From assembly GCF_007858255.1 (NCBI RefSeq), contig NZ_VFEU01000013.1, forward strand, positions 61,709 through 125,708: a DNA stretch of 64,000 nt. The letters run 5' to 3'. Below, piece by piece: positions 49,965 through 58,234 of this stretch. Position numbers and translations under genes: made by a program. This stretch comes from Pseudomonas rhodesiae (GTDB lineage: Bacteria > Pseudomonadota > Gammaproteobacteria > Pseudomonadales > Pseudomonadaceae). The notes below the pieces were generated by a model. It saw nothing but the letters and a program-made list of their open reading frames with translations. It was not told the DNA's origin and did not search any database. The stretch's first letter is position 1; every line of letters begins with the position of its first letter.

Positions 49965-52900
49965 TCAGTAAACATCACGCAGATAGCGTTTTTGCTCACT
50001 CAGTTGGCGCCAGTAGTCCACGGCGTGCTCCGGGCCCAGCCCGCCGTGGGTTTGCGCGATCTGGCGCAGCGCCTGGTCAACATCCTTAGCCATATGGGTG
50101 GCGTCTCCGCAGATGTACACCTTGGCGCCGTCCTGCAGCCAGCGCCACAGCTCGGCGCCTTGCTCGCGGATGCGGTCCTGCACATAGATTTTTTGCGCCT
50201 GATCGCGGGAGAACGCCAGGCTCAGGTGGGTGAGCAGGCCGTCGCGCTGCATGCCTTGCAGCTCGTCTTGGTAATAAAAGTCGCTGGCGGCGTACTGCTC
50301 GCCGAAGAACAGCCAGTTACGCCCCGGGTGCCCGAGGGCGCGGCGCTCCTGCAAAAACGCGCGAAACGGCGCCACGCCGGTGCCAGGGCCGATCATGATC
50401 ATCGGCACATCGCCGTCGCTGGGGGGGCGGAAATGTTTGGACGGCTGCACGAACACCGGCACTTCACCGTCGCCGACGCGGTCGGCGAGAAAGGTCGAGG
50501 ACACGCCTTTGCGTTTGCCATAGCGCACGGCCGCGACGGTCAGGTGGACTTCACCGGGATGGGCCTTGGCGCTGGACGCAATCGAGTAGAGACGCGGTTG
50601 CAGACGCCGCAGGGTGCCCAGCAGCTCGTCCGCCGAGCACTCAATGGGGTAGGCGTGTAGCACGTCCGCCAGTTGCCGACCCCACAGCCAGTCGTTCAAT
50701 TCGGCCTTGTGCTCGGGCCGTAATAACTGCTCAAGCCCTCCATCGGCGCTGCGCTCGGCGATAAACGCCAGGGTCTCGCTGCTGGGCCGGGCGATTTCGA
50801 AGTGCTGGGTCAACGCCTGTTGCAGCGAGACCTCGCCGAAGGTGTCGATAGTGACGCTGGCCGACGCCTTCAGACCGGTCAAGTCGAGCAGTTCGTGGAC
50901 CAGTTCGGGGCAGTTGCGCGGCCGCACGCCGAGGGCATCGCCGGCTTCATAGCTGAGCCCGGAGTCGGCCAGGTCCAGGGCGAACTGGCGGGTTTCTTTA
51001 TGGCGGCTATGGGGGTTGAGATGGCGGTTGAGCAGCAGGCGCGAACCGTACAGCTTGGTCTTGCCCGCGGGCGTGGCGGCTGCCGGCGCCTTGGCCGGGT
51101 TGAGGCTGTGCTGCAAGCGCAGCAGCCAGGCATCGGCGTGCGTTTGGAATTCGGTGTCGCAATCGACGCGCTCCAACAGGCGGGTGGCGCCCAGCTCCAG
51201 CAGGCGTTGATCAAGGCGTTTGCCGTGCTTGCAGAACTGCTCGTAGTTCGGATCGCCCAGGGCCAGCACCGCAAACCGCAGGGACTCCAGGCGCGTCTCG
51301 ACACGGCCGAGGCTGTGCCAGAAACCTGCGCCATTGTCCGGTGGGTCTCCGTCGCCGAAGGTGCTGCTGATCAATGCCAGGTTCTGGGTGCTTGCGAGTC
51401 GGCTCGCTGGGAAATCCGCCATTGCGCTCAGCTCGACGCTGATCCCAGCCTCACGCAGGCGCTGGGCACAGCGCTCGGCCAATGCTTCGGCATTGCCGGT
51501 CTGGGAGGCCCACAGCAAGGTCACGGCGGGAGAGGCGGGCAGTGTGCCGACACTGGCCGGCGAGGCGCGACTGAACAGCCCGCCGAGCAAACCGTCGACC
51601 CACAGCCGCGCCTCGTCGGCCAACGGCGCCGTGGGCGGTAGCACCGGCACACCACCGGCGTGGCGTGGGTTGTCGGCGCGCAGGCCGCTGACAAAGCCGG
51701 CGAGGTAGGTGCGTTCGCTGTCGCTCAGTGGCGGCGGGATGACGCTACGCAGGCCAGCGATTTCGGCGAAGGCGTCGATGCGCGACATGGCGGGTTCCGT
51801 TGCGCAAAGGGGAAGGTCGGTGGTCGCCTGGGTGGGCGAGTCGAGGAACTGATGGTCGATCAGCTCGACACGTTCCAGGGTGACGGCGCAGCACTTGAAT
51901 TCCGGCTGCAGCGACATCGGGTCGACCGCATCCGAAGTCACCGCGTTGATCGCCAAATGTTCGCCAAACACGTCGTTCCAGTGAAAGGGCGCGAAACATT
52001 GGCCCGGTTGCACGCGGTCGCTGATCAACGCAGGCAACACGGCGTGGCCGCGCCGCGAACGCACTTGCACTGGCTGCTTGGTCTGAAGGCCCAGGCGCGC
52101 GGCGTCATCGGGGTGGATCTCGACAAAGGGGCCGGGGTTGAGTTTGTTCAGCGTGGCGACTTTGCCGGTCTTGGTCAGGGTGTGCCATTGGTGCTGCAAG
52201 CGACCGGTGTTGAGCACGAACGGGAAGGCATCGTCGGGCAGCTCCGCCGGTGGCAGGTGCGGGCGCGCAAAGAACTGACCTTTGCCGCTGGCGGTGGCGA
52301 AGCGCAACGTGCCGTGTGCGAGGTAGCGGATCGGGTTGCGCGGCGCCGACTCGGCCGATGCCAGCGGCCATTGCAGCGGTGTCTGGCGCAGACGCTCATA
52401 GCTGGCGCCGCGCAGGTCATAGCCGGTGGCGGGGTTGCAGGCGCGTTTGAGTTCTTCGAACACCTCACTGGCGTCGGCGTAGGTGAACGCCTCGGCATAG
52501 CCCATTGCACAGGCGACGCGGGCGATGATCTGCCAGTCGGCCAGGGTGTCGCCCGGCGGCTGTACGGCTGGTTGCATCAGGGTCAGGTTGCGCTCGGAGT
52601 TGATCATTACCCCTTCGGCTTCGGCCCACAGCGCGCCGGGCAAGAGGATGTCGGCATAGCGGTTGGTTTCGGTGTCGAGGTACGCGTCCTGGGTGATCAC
52701 CAGGTCGGCGGCCTGCAGCCCATCGATCACGGTTTGTCGGTTCGGCACGCTGGCCACCGGGTTGGTGCAGATGATCCAGCAGGCTTTGATCTGCCCGGCG
52801 GCCATTTGCTCGAACATCGCCACGGTGCCGTCGCTGGCCTGCCGCGGCAGGCGGTCGGCGGGGATCTGCCACAGGTCTTCGATAAAGGCGCGGTCGGCGT

Positions 52901-53972
52901 CCACCAGCATCGAACGTTGCCCCGGCAGGCCCGGGCCCATATAACCCATCTCGCGCCCGCCCATGGCATTGGGTTGGCCGGTGAGGGAAAACGGCCCACT
53001 GCCCGGGCGGCAGATGGCGCCGGTGGCCAAGTGCAAGTTGCACAGCGCGTTGGTGTTCCAGGTGCCATGGGTGCTCTGGTTGAGGCCCATGGTCCAGCAA
53101 CTCATCCACTCGGCGGCCTCGCCGATCCAGGTGGCGACCTGGCGAATGTCGTCTTCGGCCAGGCCGGTGATGGCGGCGACCTGCTGCGGTGAATAGTCCT
53201 CCAGGAACGCGGGCATGACCTCCCAACCTTCGGTGAAGGTGGCGATAAAGGCCGGGTCGGTGTGGCCGTTTTTCACCAGCAGGTGCAGCAAGCCGTTGAG
53301 CAATGCGAGGTCGGTGCCGGGGTTGATCGGCAAGTGCAGGTGCGCCTTGTCGGCGGTGGCGCTGCGCCGTGGGTCGACCACGATCAACTTCGCCCCGGCC
53401 TTGACCCGGTCCATCATGCGCAGGAACAGGATGGGGTGACAGTCGGCCATATTGGCGCCGATCACGAAGAACAGGTCGGCGCGGTCGAAGTCTTCATAGG
53501 AGCCCGGCGGCCCGTCGGAACCCAGGGACAGTTTGTAGCCGCTGCCGGCGCTGGCCATGCACAGCCGTGAATTGGATTCGATATGGCGGGTGCCCACAAA
53601 ACCCTTGGCCAACTTGTTGACCAGGTATTGGGCCTCCAGTGACATCTGCCCGGAGACGTAAAACGCCAAGGCATCGGGGCCATGTCGCTCTAGCACGTTG
53701 CGCAGGCGCCCGGCCGTCTTGGCGATGGCCTCGTCCATGGCGATGCGTACCGGGTCGCGGTCGCGGGCCTGGCGCAAGTAAGCGTTTTCCATGCGCCCGG
53801 ACTCGGCAATGGCTTGCCCGCAGGTAGTGCCCTTGGTGCACAGGCGCCCGGCGTTGGTGGGGTGGTCAGGGTCGCCGATCACCTTGACCACTGTGTTGTC
53901 CTGGACCTGCATGACGATGCCGCAGCCCACGCCACAATAGGGGCACACACTGCGTACGTGTTGGTTTGCCAT
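49965..53972 (-). CDS. nasA: Bifunctional assimilatory nitrate reductase / sulfite reductase-type flavoprotein (NasA-CysJ fusion)
   Basis: A 1335-residue fusion. Residues ~1-780 are a molybdopterin nitrate reductase: [4Fe-4S] cysteines in VCPYCGVGCG and GRLCTKGTT, then FYVSGQMSLEAQYLVNKL, NSRLCMASAG, TGAICRPGSGPFSLTGQPNAMGGREMGYM and a molydopterin-binding C-domain (LNTGRLQHQWHTLTKTG). From ~805 it is a CysJ-like diflavin reductase: flavodoxin (LLWASQTGNAEALAERCAQRL), FAD (RLYSIASSAKAHPGE, KGVSSTFLADR), NADP (MIGPGTGVAPFRAFLQERR) and terminal KRYLRDVY as in CysJ. NADPH electrons thus reach the Mo centre in one chain. The start at 53972 (GAGGG 6 nt upstream) removes 160 upstream residues that are leader RNA. 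Transcribed from the sigma54/ANTAR region shared with nirBD. Confidence 0.93.
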   Translation of the reverse strand: MANQHVRSVCPYCGVGCGIVMQVQDNTVVKVIGDPDHPTNAGRLCTKGTTCGQAIAESGRMENAYLRQARDRDPVRIAMDEAIAKTAGRLRNVLERHGPDALAFYVSGQMSLEAQYLVNKLAKGFVGTRHIESNSRLCMASAGSGYKLSLGSDGPPGSYEDFDRADLFFVIGANMADCHPILFLRMMDRVKAGAKLIVVDPRRSATADKAHLHLPINPGTDLALLNGLLHLLVKNGHTDPAFIATFTEGWEVMPAFLEDYSPQQVAAITGLAEDDIRQVATWIGEAAEWMSCWTMGLNQSTHGTWNTNALCNLHLATGAICRPGSGPFSLTGQPNAMGGREMGYMGPGLPGQRSMLVDADRAFIEDLWQIPADRLPRQASDGTVAMFEQMAAGQIKACWIICTNPVASVPNRQTVIDGLQAADLVITQDAYLDTETNRYADILLPGALWAEAEGVMINSERNLTLMQPAVQPPGDTLADWQIIARVACAMGYAEAFTYADASEVFEELKRACNPATGYDLRGASYERLRQTPLQWPLASAESAPRNPIRYLAHGTLRFATASGKGQFFARPHLPPAELPDDAFPFVLNTGRLQHQWHTLTKTGKVATLNKLNPGPFVEIHPDDAARLGLQTKQPVQVRSRRGHAVLPALISDRVQPGQCFAPFHWNDVFGEHLAINAVTSDAVDPMSLQPEFKCCAVTLERVELIDHQFLDSPTQATTDLPLCATEPAMSRIDAFAEIAGLRSVIPPPLSDSERTYLAGFVSGLRADNPRHAGGVPVLPPTAPLADEARLWVDGLLGGLFSRASPASVGTLPASPAVTLLWASQTGNAEALAERCAQRLREAGISVELSAMADFPASRLASTQNLALISSTFGDGDPPDNGAGFWHSLGRVETRLESLRFAVLALGDPNYEQFCKHGKRLDQRLLELGATRLLERVDCDTEFQTHADAWLLRLQHSLNPAKAPAAATPAGKTKLYGSRLLLNRHLNPHSRHKETRQFALDLADSGLSYEAGDALGVRPRNCPELVHELLDLTGLKASASVTIDTFGEVSLQQALTQHFEIARPSSETLAFIAERSADGGLEQLLRPEHKAELNDWLWGRQLADVLHAYPIECSADELLGTLRRLQPRLYSIASSAKAHPGEVHLTVAAVRYGKRKGVSSTFLADRVGDGEVPVFVQPSKHFRPPSDGDVPMIMIGPGTGVAPFRAFLQERRALGHPGRNWLFFGEQYAASDFYYQDELQGMQRDGLLTHLSLAFSRDQAQKIYVQDRIREQGAELWRWLQDGAKVYICGDATHMAKDVDQALRQIAQTHGGLGPEHAVDYWRQLSEQKRYLRDVY

Positions 53973-54001
53973 CGATAACCCTCGAACCTTTTCTGCCCGG
54001 C

Positions 54002-54051
54002 AAAAAAAAGCGCCGCGTAACCCTCCGTTGGAAACGGGGATTACACGGCGC
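54002..54051 (-). terminator. Leader intrinsic terminator of the nasA transcript
   Basis: On the minus strand a G/C-rich hairpin (54010-54051, about 14 pairs with two G.U pairs) is followed directly by eight U (54009-54002), 29 nt before the nasA ATG. The G.U pairs are pairs only in minus-strand RNA, which shows that it acts on nasA. A terminator ahead of the coding start is an attenuator: transcription must be antiterminated for nasA to be expressed. Confidence 0.85.
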
Positions 54052-54061
54052 CTTTGTCGTG
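54044..54061 (-). promoter_or_regulatory. ANTAR-type hairpin P2 of nasA leader
   Basis: Minus-strand RNA CACGAC-AAAGGC-GCCGTG: a stem with one mismatch and a hexaloop with A1 and G4, the loop pattern recognised by ANTAR antiterminators. It shares bases with the 5' side of the terminator stem, so the two structures exclude each other. Confidence 0.7.
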
Positions 54062-54066
54062 GATGG

Positions 54067-54084
54067 GCAATCAGCGTTGACTGC
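54067..54084 (-). promoter_or_regulatory. ANTAR-type hairpin P1 of nasA leader
   Basis: Minus-strand RNA GCAGTC-AACGCT-GATTGC: six pairs (one G.U) and a hexaloop with A1 and G4. It lies 5 nt before P2. The matching hairpin in the nirB leader has the same GTC-AACGnn-GAT core. Confidence 0.75.
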
Positions 54085-54101
54085 TCTGTTGCGCTGTACC
54101 T

Positions 54102-54117
54102 AGCAAGCGGCGCGCCA
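54102..54117 (-). promoter_or_regulatory. Sigma54 promoter of nasA
   Basis: Minus strand TGGCGCG-CCGC-TTGCT fits the sigma54 consensus TGGCACG-N4-TTGCW with one difference (A to G) and correct -24/-12 spacing. The start of transcription would be near 54091, about 7 nt before ANTAR hairpin P1. Sigma54 dependence implies an NtrC-like activator. Confidence 0.7.
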
Positions 54118-54285
54118 TGTTTCTGCACAGGCCTTACTGACGGTGCCGACGGCGCTTGCTGCTGTTGTGCCGACGCGCGGAAGCAAGCGTCCCGTGCCCT
54201 TTTATGACGCGCCGCGCACCAGTTGGAGGCGTGATCGCAAGGCTTGAACCGGTGTAGATGCCGTGAGTACGGGGTCGCGACAGGT

Positions 54286-54301
54286 TGGCACAGAGCCTGC
54301 A
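54286..54301 (+). promoter_or_regulatory. Sigma54 promoter of nirBD
   Basis: TGGCAC-AGAGC-CTGCA matches TGGCACG-N4-TTGCW with the invariant GG and GC at the right 10-bp spacing. Predicted start near 54312, about 9 nt before the first ANTAR hairpin of this strand. Between the two promoters (54118-54285) there is room for NtrC sites; I see only a weak half-site (CGCACCA near 54215). Confidence 0.7.
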
Positions 54302-54320
54302 AGATCCCCGACAACCCCCT

Positions 54321-54338
54321 TCGGTCAACGACGATCGA
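54321..54338 (+). promoter_or_regulatory. ANTAR-type hairpin P1 of nirB leader
   Basis: TCGGTC-AACGAC-GATCGA: six pairs (one G.U) with a hexaloop that has A1 and G4. Same core as P1 of the nasA leader on the other strand (GTC-AACGnn-GAT). Confidence 0.75.
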
Positions 54339-54395
54339 CAACATGGGCAATAGCGGTGGAATCGGCGAAGTCGTCCGATGCCAACCGTATAAGAA

Positions 54396-54411
54396 CAGGC
54401 AAAGACGCCTG
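54396..54411 (+). promoter_or_regulatory. ANTAR-type hairpin P2 of nirB leader
   Basis: CAGGC-AAAGAC-GCCTG: five perfect pairs and a hexaloop AAAGAC with A1 and G4. The 3' half (GACGCCTG) is also the 5' half of the terminator that follows, so P2 and the terminator cannot both form. The 57-nt P1-P2 linker is longer than the 5 nt in the nasA leader. Confidence 0.78.
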
Positions 54412-54440
54412 GAACCGTAAGGTTTCAGGCGTTTTTTTTT
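54403..54440 (+). terminator. Leader intrinsic terminator of nirBD
   Basis: ACGCCTGGAACC-GTAA-GGTTTCAGGCGT: at least twelve pairs with a GNRA-type tetraloop, followed by nine T (54432-54440) and a second T-run. One G.U pair exists only on this strand. It ends 40 bp before the nirB ATG, so it is an attenuator that antitermination at P2 would relieve. Confidence 0.88.
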
Positions 54441-54480
54441 GCTTTTTTTCAAACCGTGATGAGCTTTGTCGGGTGCTTAT

Positions 54481-57042
54481 ATGAACGCCAATAACGCCAG
54501 TTTGAACCAGCTGCAAACCCTGATCGTCGTCGGCAATGGCATGGTCGGTCATCACTGCGTGGAGCAGTTGATCGAACGCGGCGCGCTGGATCACTACCAA
54601 CTGCATGTGTTCAGCGAAGAGCCGATGCGTGCCTATGACCGCGTGCATTTGTCCGAGTACTTCACCGGCCGCGATGCCGAGTCGCTGGCGTTATCCGACG
54701 CGGCGTTGTACCAGACGCCGGGGGTGACCTTGCACCTTGGCGTTCAAGTGCTGGATATCGACCGCACCCAGCGCCAGGTGGTCACCGCCCAGGGCCGCGT
54801 GACCTACGACAAACTGGTGCTGGCCACCGGTTCGTACCCGTTTGTGCCGCCCATCGAAGGCGCCGAAGGTGACTCGCGCCTGGTGTACCGCACCCTGCAA
54901 GACCTCGACGCTATTCGTGCCGCCGCTGCCAATGCGCGGCGCGGCGTGGTGGTCGGCGGTGGGTTGCTCGGCCTGGAGGCGGCCAACGCCCTTAAAAGCC
55001 TCGGCCTGGAAGCCCATGTGGTGGAATTCGCGCCGCGCCTGATGCCGGTGCAACTGGATGACTTCGGCGGTTTGGCGCTCAAGGCGCAGATCGAACGGCT
55101 GGGCGTTGGCGTGCATTTGTCGCGTGCCACGCAATCGATCAGCGCCGGTGAGCAATACCGCTATCGCATGAATTTCGCCAACGACGAATTTCTGGAAACC
55201 GACCTTATCGTGTTTTCCGCCGGTATCCGCGCCCAGGACGCCCTGGCGCGCCAGGCCGGGCTGGAAATCGGTCCGCGCGGCGGGGTGGCGATCAACGACG
55301 AATGCCGGAGCTGCGACCCGCATATCTATGCAATCGGCGAGTGTGCCTCGTGGAACGGCAGCCTGTTCGGCCTGGTTGCGCCCGGCTACCAGATGGCCCG
55401 TGGCGTGGCGGCGCTGCTGTGCGGGCAGGGCGCCGAGCCGTTTGTAGGCGCGGATATGTCCACCAAGCTCAAGTTGCTTGGCGTGGATGTGGGCTCCATC
55501 GGCGATGCCCACGCCCACACACCGGGCGCGCGCAGCTATCAGTTTATCGACGAGGCCACCGCCAGCTACCGCCGCCTGGTGGTGGACGCGGCCGGCAAGC
55601 AGGTGATCGGCGCGGTGTTGGTCGGCGACAACAGCTACTACGACACGCTGCTGCAATATCTGCAGAACGGCATCGCCTTGCCGGCCGAGCCCGCCAGCCT
55701 GATCCTGCCGTCGTCGGCCGGCGCACCGACCCTCGGCCCTGGCGCGTTGCCGGAATCGGCCACGGTGTGTTCCTGCCACAACGTCACCAAAGGCGCGATC
55801 TGTGCGGCCATCGATGGCGGCTGCGGCGACCTCGGCGTGCTCAAGGCGCAGACCAAAGCCTGCACCGGCTGCGGTGGCTGCGCCGGGCTGCTTAAGCAGG
55901 TGTTCGAACATGAGCTGGTGGCCCGTGGCGTCAGTGTCGATAAGAGTCTGTGCGAACACTTCGCCTATACCCGCCAGGAGTTGTACGCCCTGGTGCGCGT
56001 GGAAGGGGTGATCACGTTCGACGAACTGTTGGCCAAGCATGGCCGTGGCCACACCGGCTGCGATGTGTGCAAACCAGCGGTGGGCTCGATCCTGGCGTCG
56101 TGCTGGAACCAGCCGATCTTGGACCCGTCGCTGGTGCCGTTACAGGACACCAACGACACGTTCATGGCCAATATGCAGAAGAACGGCACCTACTCGGTGG
56201 TGCCACGGATTCCGGGGGGCGAGATCACTGCTGAGAAGCTGATCGTGATCGGCGAGGTGGCGAAGAAATACAACCTCTATACCAAGATCACCGGTGGCCA
56301 GCGCATCGACCTGTTCGGCGCGCAACTGCACGAACTGCCGGATATCTGGGGCGAGCTGATCGCCGCCGGTTTCGAGACGGGGCATGCGTATGGCAAGTCC
56401 ACGCGTACGGTCAAATCCTGCGTCGGCAGCACCTGGTGCCGTTACGGCGTGCAAGACAGCGTGAAAATGGCGCTGCTGATCGAGGACCGCTACAAGGGCC
56501 TGCGCTCGCCGCACAAGCTCAAGTTCGCGGTGTCCGGCTGCACCCGCGAATGCGCCGAAGCCCAGAGCAAGGACGTGGGCGTGATCGCCACCGAGAAGGG
56601 CTGGAACCTCTACATCGCCGGCAACGGCGGCATGCGCCCACGGCATGCCGAACTGTTCGCCACCGACCTCGACGACGCCACGCTGATCCGCTACATCGAC
56701 CGTTTCCTGATGTTCTACATCCGCACCGCCGACAAGCTGCAACGCACTTCGGTCTGGCGAGAAAGTCTGGAAGGCGGGCTGGATTTCCTCAAGGACGTGA
56801 TCTTGCACGACAGCCTGGGTTTGGGCGCCGAGCTGGAGGCGCAGATGCAACTGGTGGTCGACCGCTATGAATGCGAATGGGCCAACGCCCTCAAGGACCC
56901 GGAAAAACTCAAACGCTTCCGCACCTTCGTCAACGACAAGCGCCCAGACCCGGACATCCACTTCGTCCAGGAACGCGGCCAGCGCCGTCCGATCATGGCC
57001 GCCGAACTCAACCTGATTGCTGTTACCGAGGAACTTGCCTGA
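54481..57042 (+). CDS. nirB: Assimilatory nitrite reductase large subunit NirB
   Basis: An 853-residue NAD(P)H nitrite reductase that reduces nitrite to ammonium with six electrons. Order of domains: FAD-binding (TLIVVGNGMVGHHCVEQL), NADH-binding (GVVVGGGLLGLEAANAL), a second FAD part (IYAIGECASWNG), BFD-like [2Fe-2S] (VCSCHNVTKGAIC, CTGCGGCAGLL), then the sirohaem/[4Fe-4S] nitrite/sulfite reductase core with KSCVGSTWCRYGVQDS and FAVSGCTRECAEAQSKDVGVI, whose four Cys bind the cluster. All cofactor ligands are present. The start is the ATG at 54481; an upstream TTG in frame is within the leader. Its stop overlaps nirD (TGATG). Confidence 0.95.
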   Translation: MNANNASLNQLQTLIVVGNGMVGHHCVEQLIERGALDHYQLHVFSEEPMRAYDRVHLSEYFTGRDAESLALSDAALYQTPGVTLHLGVQVLDIDRTQRQVVTAQGRVTYDKLVLATGSYPFVPPIEGAEGDSRLVYRTLQDLDAIRAAAANARRGVVVGGGLLGLEAANALKSLGLEAHVVEFAPRLMPVQLDDFGGLALKAQIERLGVGVHLSRATQSISAGEQYRYRMNFANDEFLETDLIVFSAGIRAQDALARQAGLEIGPRGGVAINDECRSCDPHIYAIGECASWNGSLFGLVAPGYQMARGVAALLCGQGAEPFVGADMSTKLKLLGVDVGSIGDAHAHTPGARSYQFIDEATASYRRLVVDAAGKQVIGAVLVGDNSYYDTLLQYLQNGIALPAEPASLILPSSAGAPTLGPGALPESATVCSCHNVTKGAICAAIDGGCGDLGVLKAQTKACTGCGGCAGLLKQVFEHELVARGVSVDKSLCEHFAYTRQELYALVRVEGVITFDELLAKHGRGHTGCDVCKPAVGSILASCWNQPILDPSLVPLQDTNDTFMANMQKNGTYSVVPRIPGGEITAEKLIVIGEVAKKYNLYTKITGGQRIDLFGAQLHELPDIWGELIAAGFETGHAYGKSTRTVKSCVGSTWCRYGVQDSVKMALLIEDRYKGLRSPHKLKFAVSGCTRECAEAQSKDVGVIATEKGWNLYIAGNGGMRPRHAELFATDLDDATLIRYIDRFLMFYIRTADKLQRTSVWRESLEGGLDFLKDVILHDSLGLGAELEAQMQLVVDRYECEWANALKDPEKLKRFRTFVNDKRPDPDIHFVQERGQRRPIMAAELNLIAVTEELA

Positions 57043-57407
57043 TGAGCCAGTCCAATACCCAACGCACACTTGCCACTTGGAAAAACGTCTGCAATGAGGG
57101 CGACCTGGTGCGCAATTCCGGCGTGGTGGTGTGGCTTGATGGCGCGCAAGTCGCGCTGTTCTACCTGCCTGACGCCGAAGCGCAGACGCTCTACGCCATC
57201 GACAACCACGACCCGGAGTCCGGCGCCAACGTGATCGGCCGTGGCCTGGTGGGCAACATCAAGGGTGAGCTGGTGGTGGCCGCGCCGATCTACAAACAGC
57301 ATTACCGCTTGCAGGACGGCCAGTGCCTGGAAACCCCGCACCAACGCCTGCGGGTATGGCCGGCGCGGTTGAAGGGTGGGGTGGTGGAGGTGCAAGTGTC
57401 TTGCTGA
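57042..57407 (+). CDS. nirD: Assimilatory nitrite reductase small subunit NirD
   Basis: A 121-residue Rieske-like NirD. Sequence runs WKNVCNEGDLVRNSGVVVWLDGAQVALFYLP, LYAIDNHDPESGANVIGRGLVGNIKGELVVAAPIYKQHYRLQDGQCLE; the usual Rieske Cys/His pairs are missing, which is normal for NirD subunits that lack the cluster. It is needed for NirB activity. One-base overlap with nirB means tight coupling. It is the last gene before the REPIN array, with no separate terminator visible. Confidence 0.93.
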   Translation: MSQSNTQRTLATWKNVCNEGDLVRNSGVVVWLDGAQVALFYLPDAEAQTLYAIDNHDPESGANVIGRGLVGNIKGELVVAAPIYKQHYRLQDGQCLETPHQRLRVWPARLKGGVVEVQVSC

Positions 57408-57431
57408 ATCCTGACCTACACAGAGCCCAAG

Positions 57432-58074
57432 GTGGGAGGGGGCCTGCCCCCGATCAAGGTGGCTCAGTAATGGATAAGCCAGCTGACACGCCGCCATCGG
57501 GGGCAAGCCCCCTCCCACAGTTTTTATCTGCATCTGGCTTGATGCTGGGCGGAGCTGGACTGCTGCAAACCTAGCCTTTGAAACGCAATGAGCCCAGACA
57601 GCACAGAACCCAATGTGGGAGGGGGCTTGCCCCCGATCAGGTTGGTTCAGTCATGGATAAGCCAACTGACACGCCGCCATCGGGGGCAGGCCTCCTCCCA
57701 CAGTTTTATCTGTGCCGGACTTGGTGTCGGGTGCGGAGCTGGACTGCTGCAAACCTAGCCTTTGAAACACAATGAGCCCAGACAGCACAGAGCCCAATGT
57801 GGGAGGGGGCTTGCCCCCGATCAGGTTGGTTCAGTCATGGATAAGCCAACTGACACGCCGCCATCGGGGGCAAGCCCCCTCCCACAGTTTTTATCTGTGC
57901 CGGGCTTGGTGTCGGGGGGGGGGGCGGAGCTGGACTGCTGAACCTAGCCTTTGAAACACAATGAGCCCAGACAGCATAGAGCCCAATGTGGGAGGGGGCT
58001 TGCCCCCGATCAGGCTGGCTCAGTAATGGATAAGCCAGCTGACACGCCGCCATCGGGGGCAAGCCCCCTCCCAC
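57432..58074. repeat. Tandem array of four 87-bp REPINs with conserved spacers
   Basis: Four REPINs of exactly 87 bp at 57432-57518, 57615-57701, 57799-57885 and 57988-58074. Each begins GTGGGAGGGGGCTTGCCCCC and ends with the inverse, with an inner stem around ATGGATAAG. The spacers (96, 97 and 102 bp) are also near-identical, containing GGAGCTGGACTGCTG and CCTAGCCTTTGAAA, so the repeating unit is ~183-189 bp. The inner stem covaries: GCTGGCT/AGCCAGC in copy 4, GTTGGTT/AGCCAAC in copies 2 and 3. The 827-bp gap 57408-58234 has no gene; open frames in it are by-products of the repeats. No RAYT transposase gene is in the window. Confidence 0.93.
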
Positions 58075-58234
58075 AGTTTTATCTGTGTGGGACTTGTTGT
58101 CGGCTAACGGTTCCATGGCATCCCCTTCGCGTCAGAAGCACGCAACATAGCAGCGCACCCGCGCGCATCAACAGCGATTTGTTCACGGTTTGCCTTTACA
58201 CTGCGGCCCCCGGATTTCAGCAAGGATGCTTTAC

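Noticed and set aside
51660..53192. A 510-codon plus-strand frame inside the nitrate reductase gene, and similar long frames opposite cheA, nirB, aer and ycaO.
   Set aside because: All lie opposite well-supported genes and have no ribosome site or family motif. High GC makes long reverse frames common.
54102..54189. Three copies of AGCAAGCG/CGCTTGCT (54102-54109, 54153-54160, 54182-54189) that could pair in two exclusive ways on the minus strand, like a riboswitch.
   Set aside because: The copy at 54102-54109 is the -12 part of the nasA sigma54 promoter and the others lie upstream of it, so they are not in the nasA transcript. The real switch is P2 versus terminator at 54010-54061.
54211..54232. 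A possible NtrC-binding site (CGCACCA with TGGAGGC) between the two sigma54 promoters.
   Set aside because: Only one half fits the TGCACCA/TGGTGCA consensus and the spacing is off by one or more. NtrC control is likely, but this site is not supported.
53973..54452. A 160-residue N-terminal extension of the nitrate reductase frame.
   Set aside because: It would translate the promoter, ANTAR hairpins and terminator. The family N-terminus (4Fe-4S cysteines near residue 10) begins at 53972, with a ribosome site before it.
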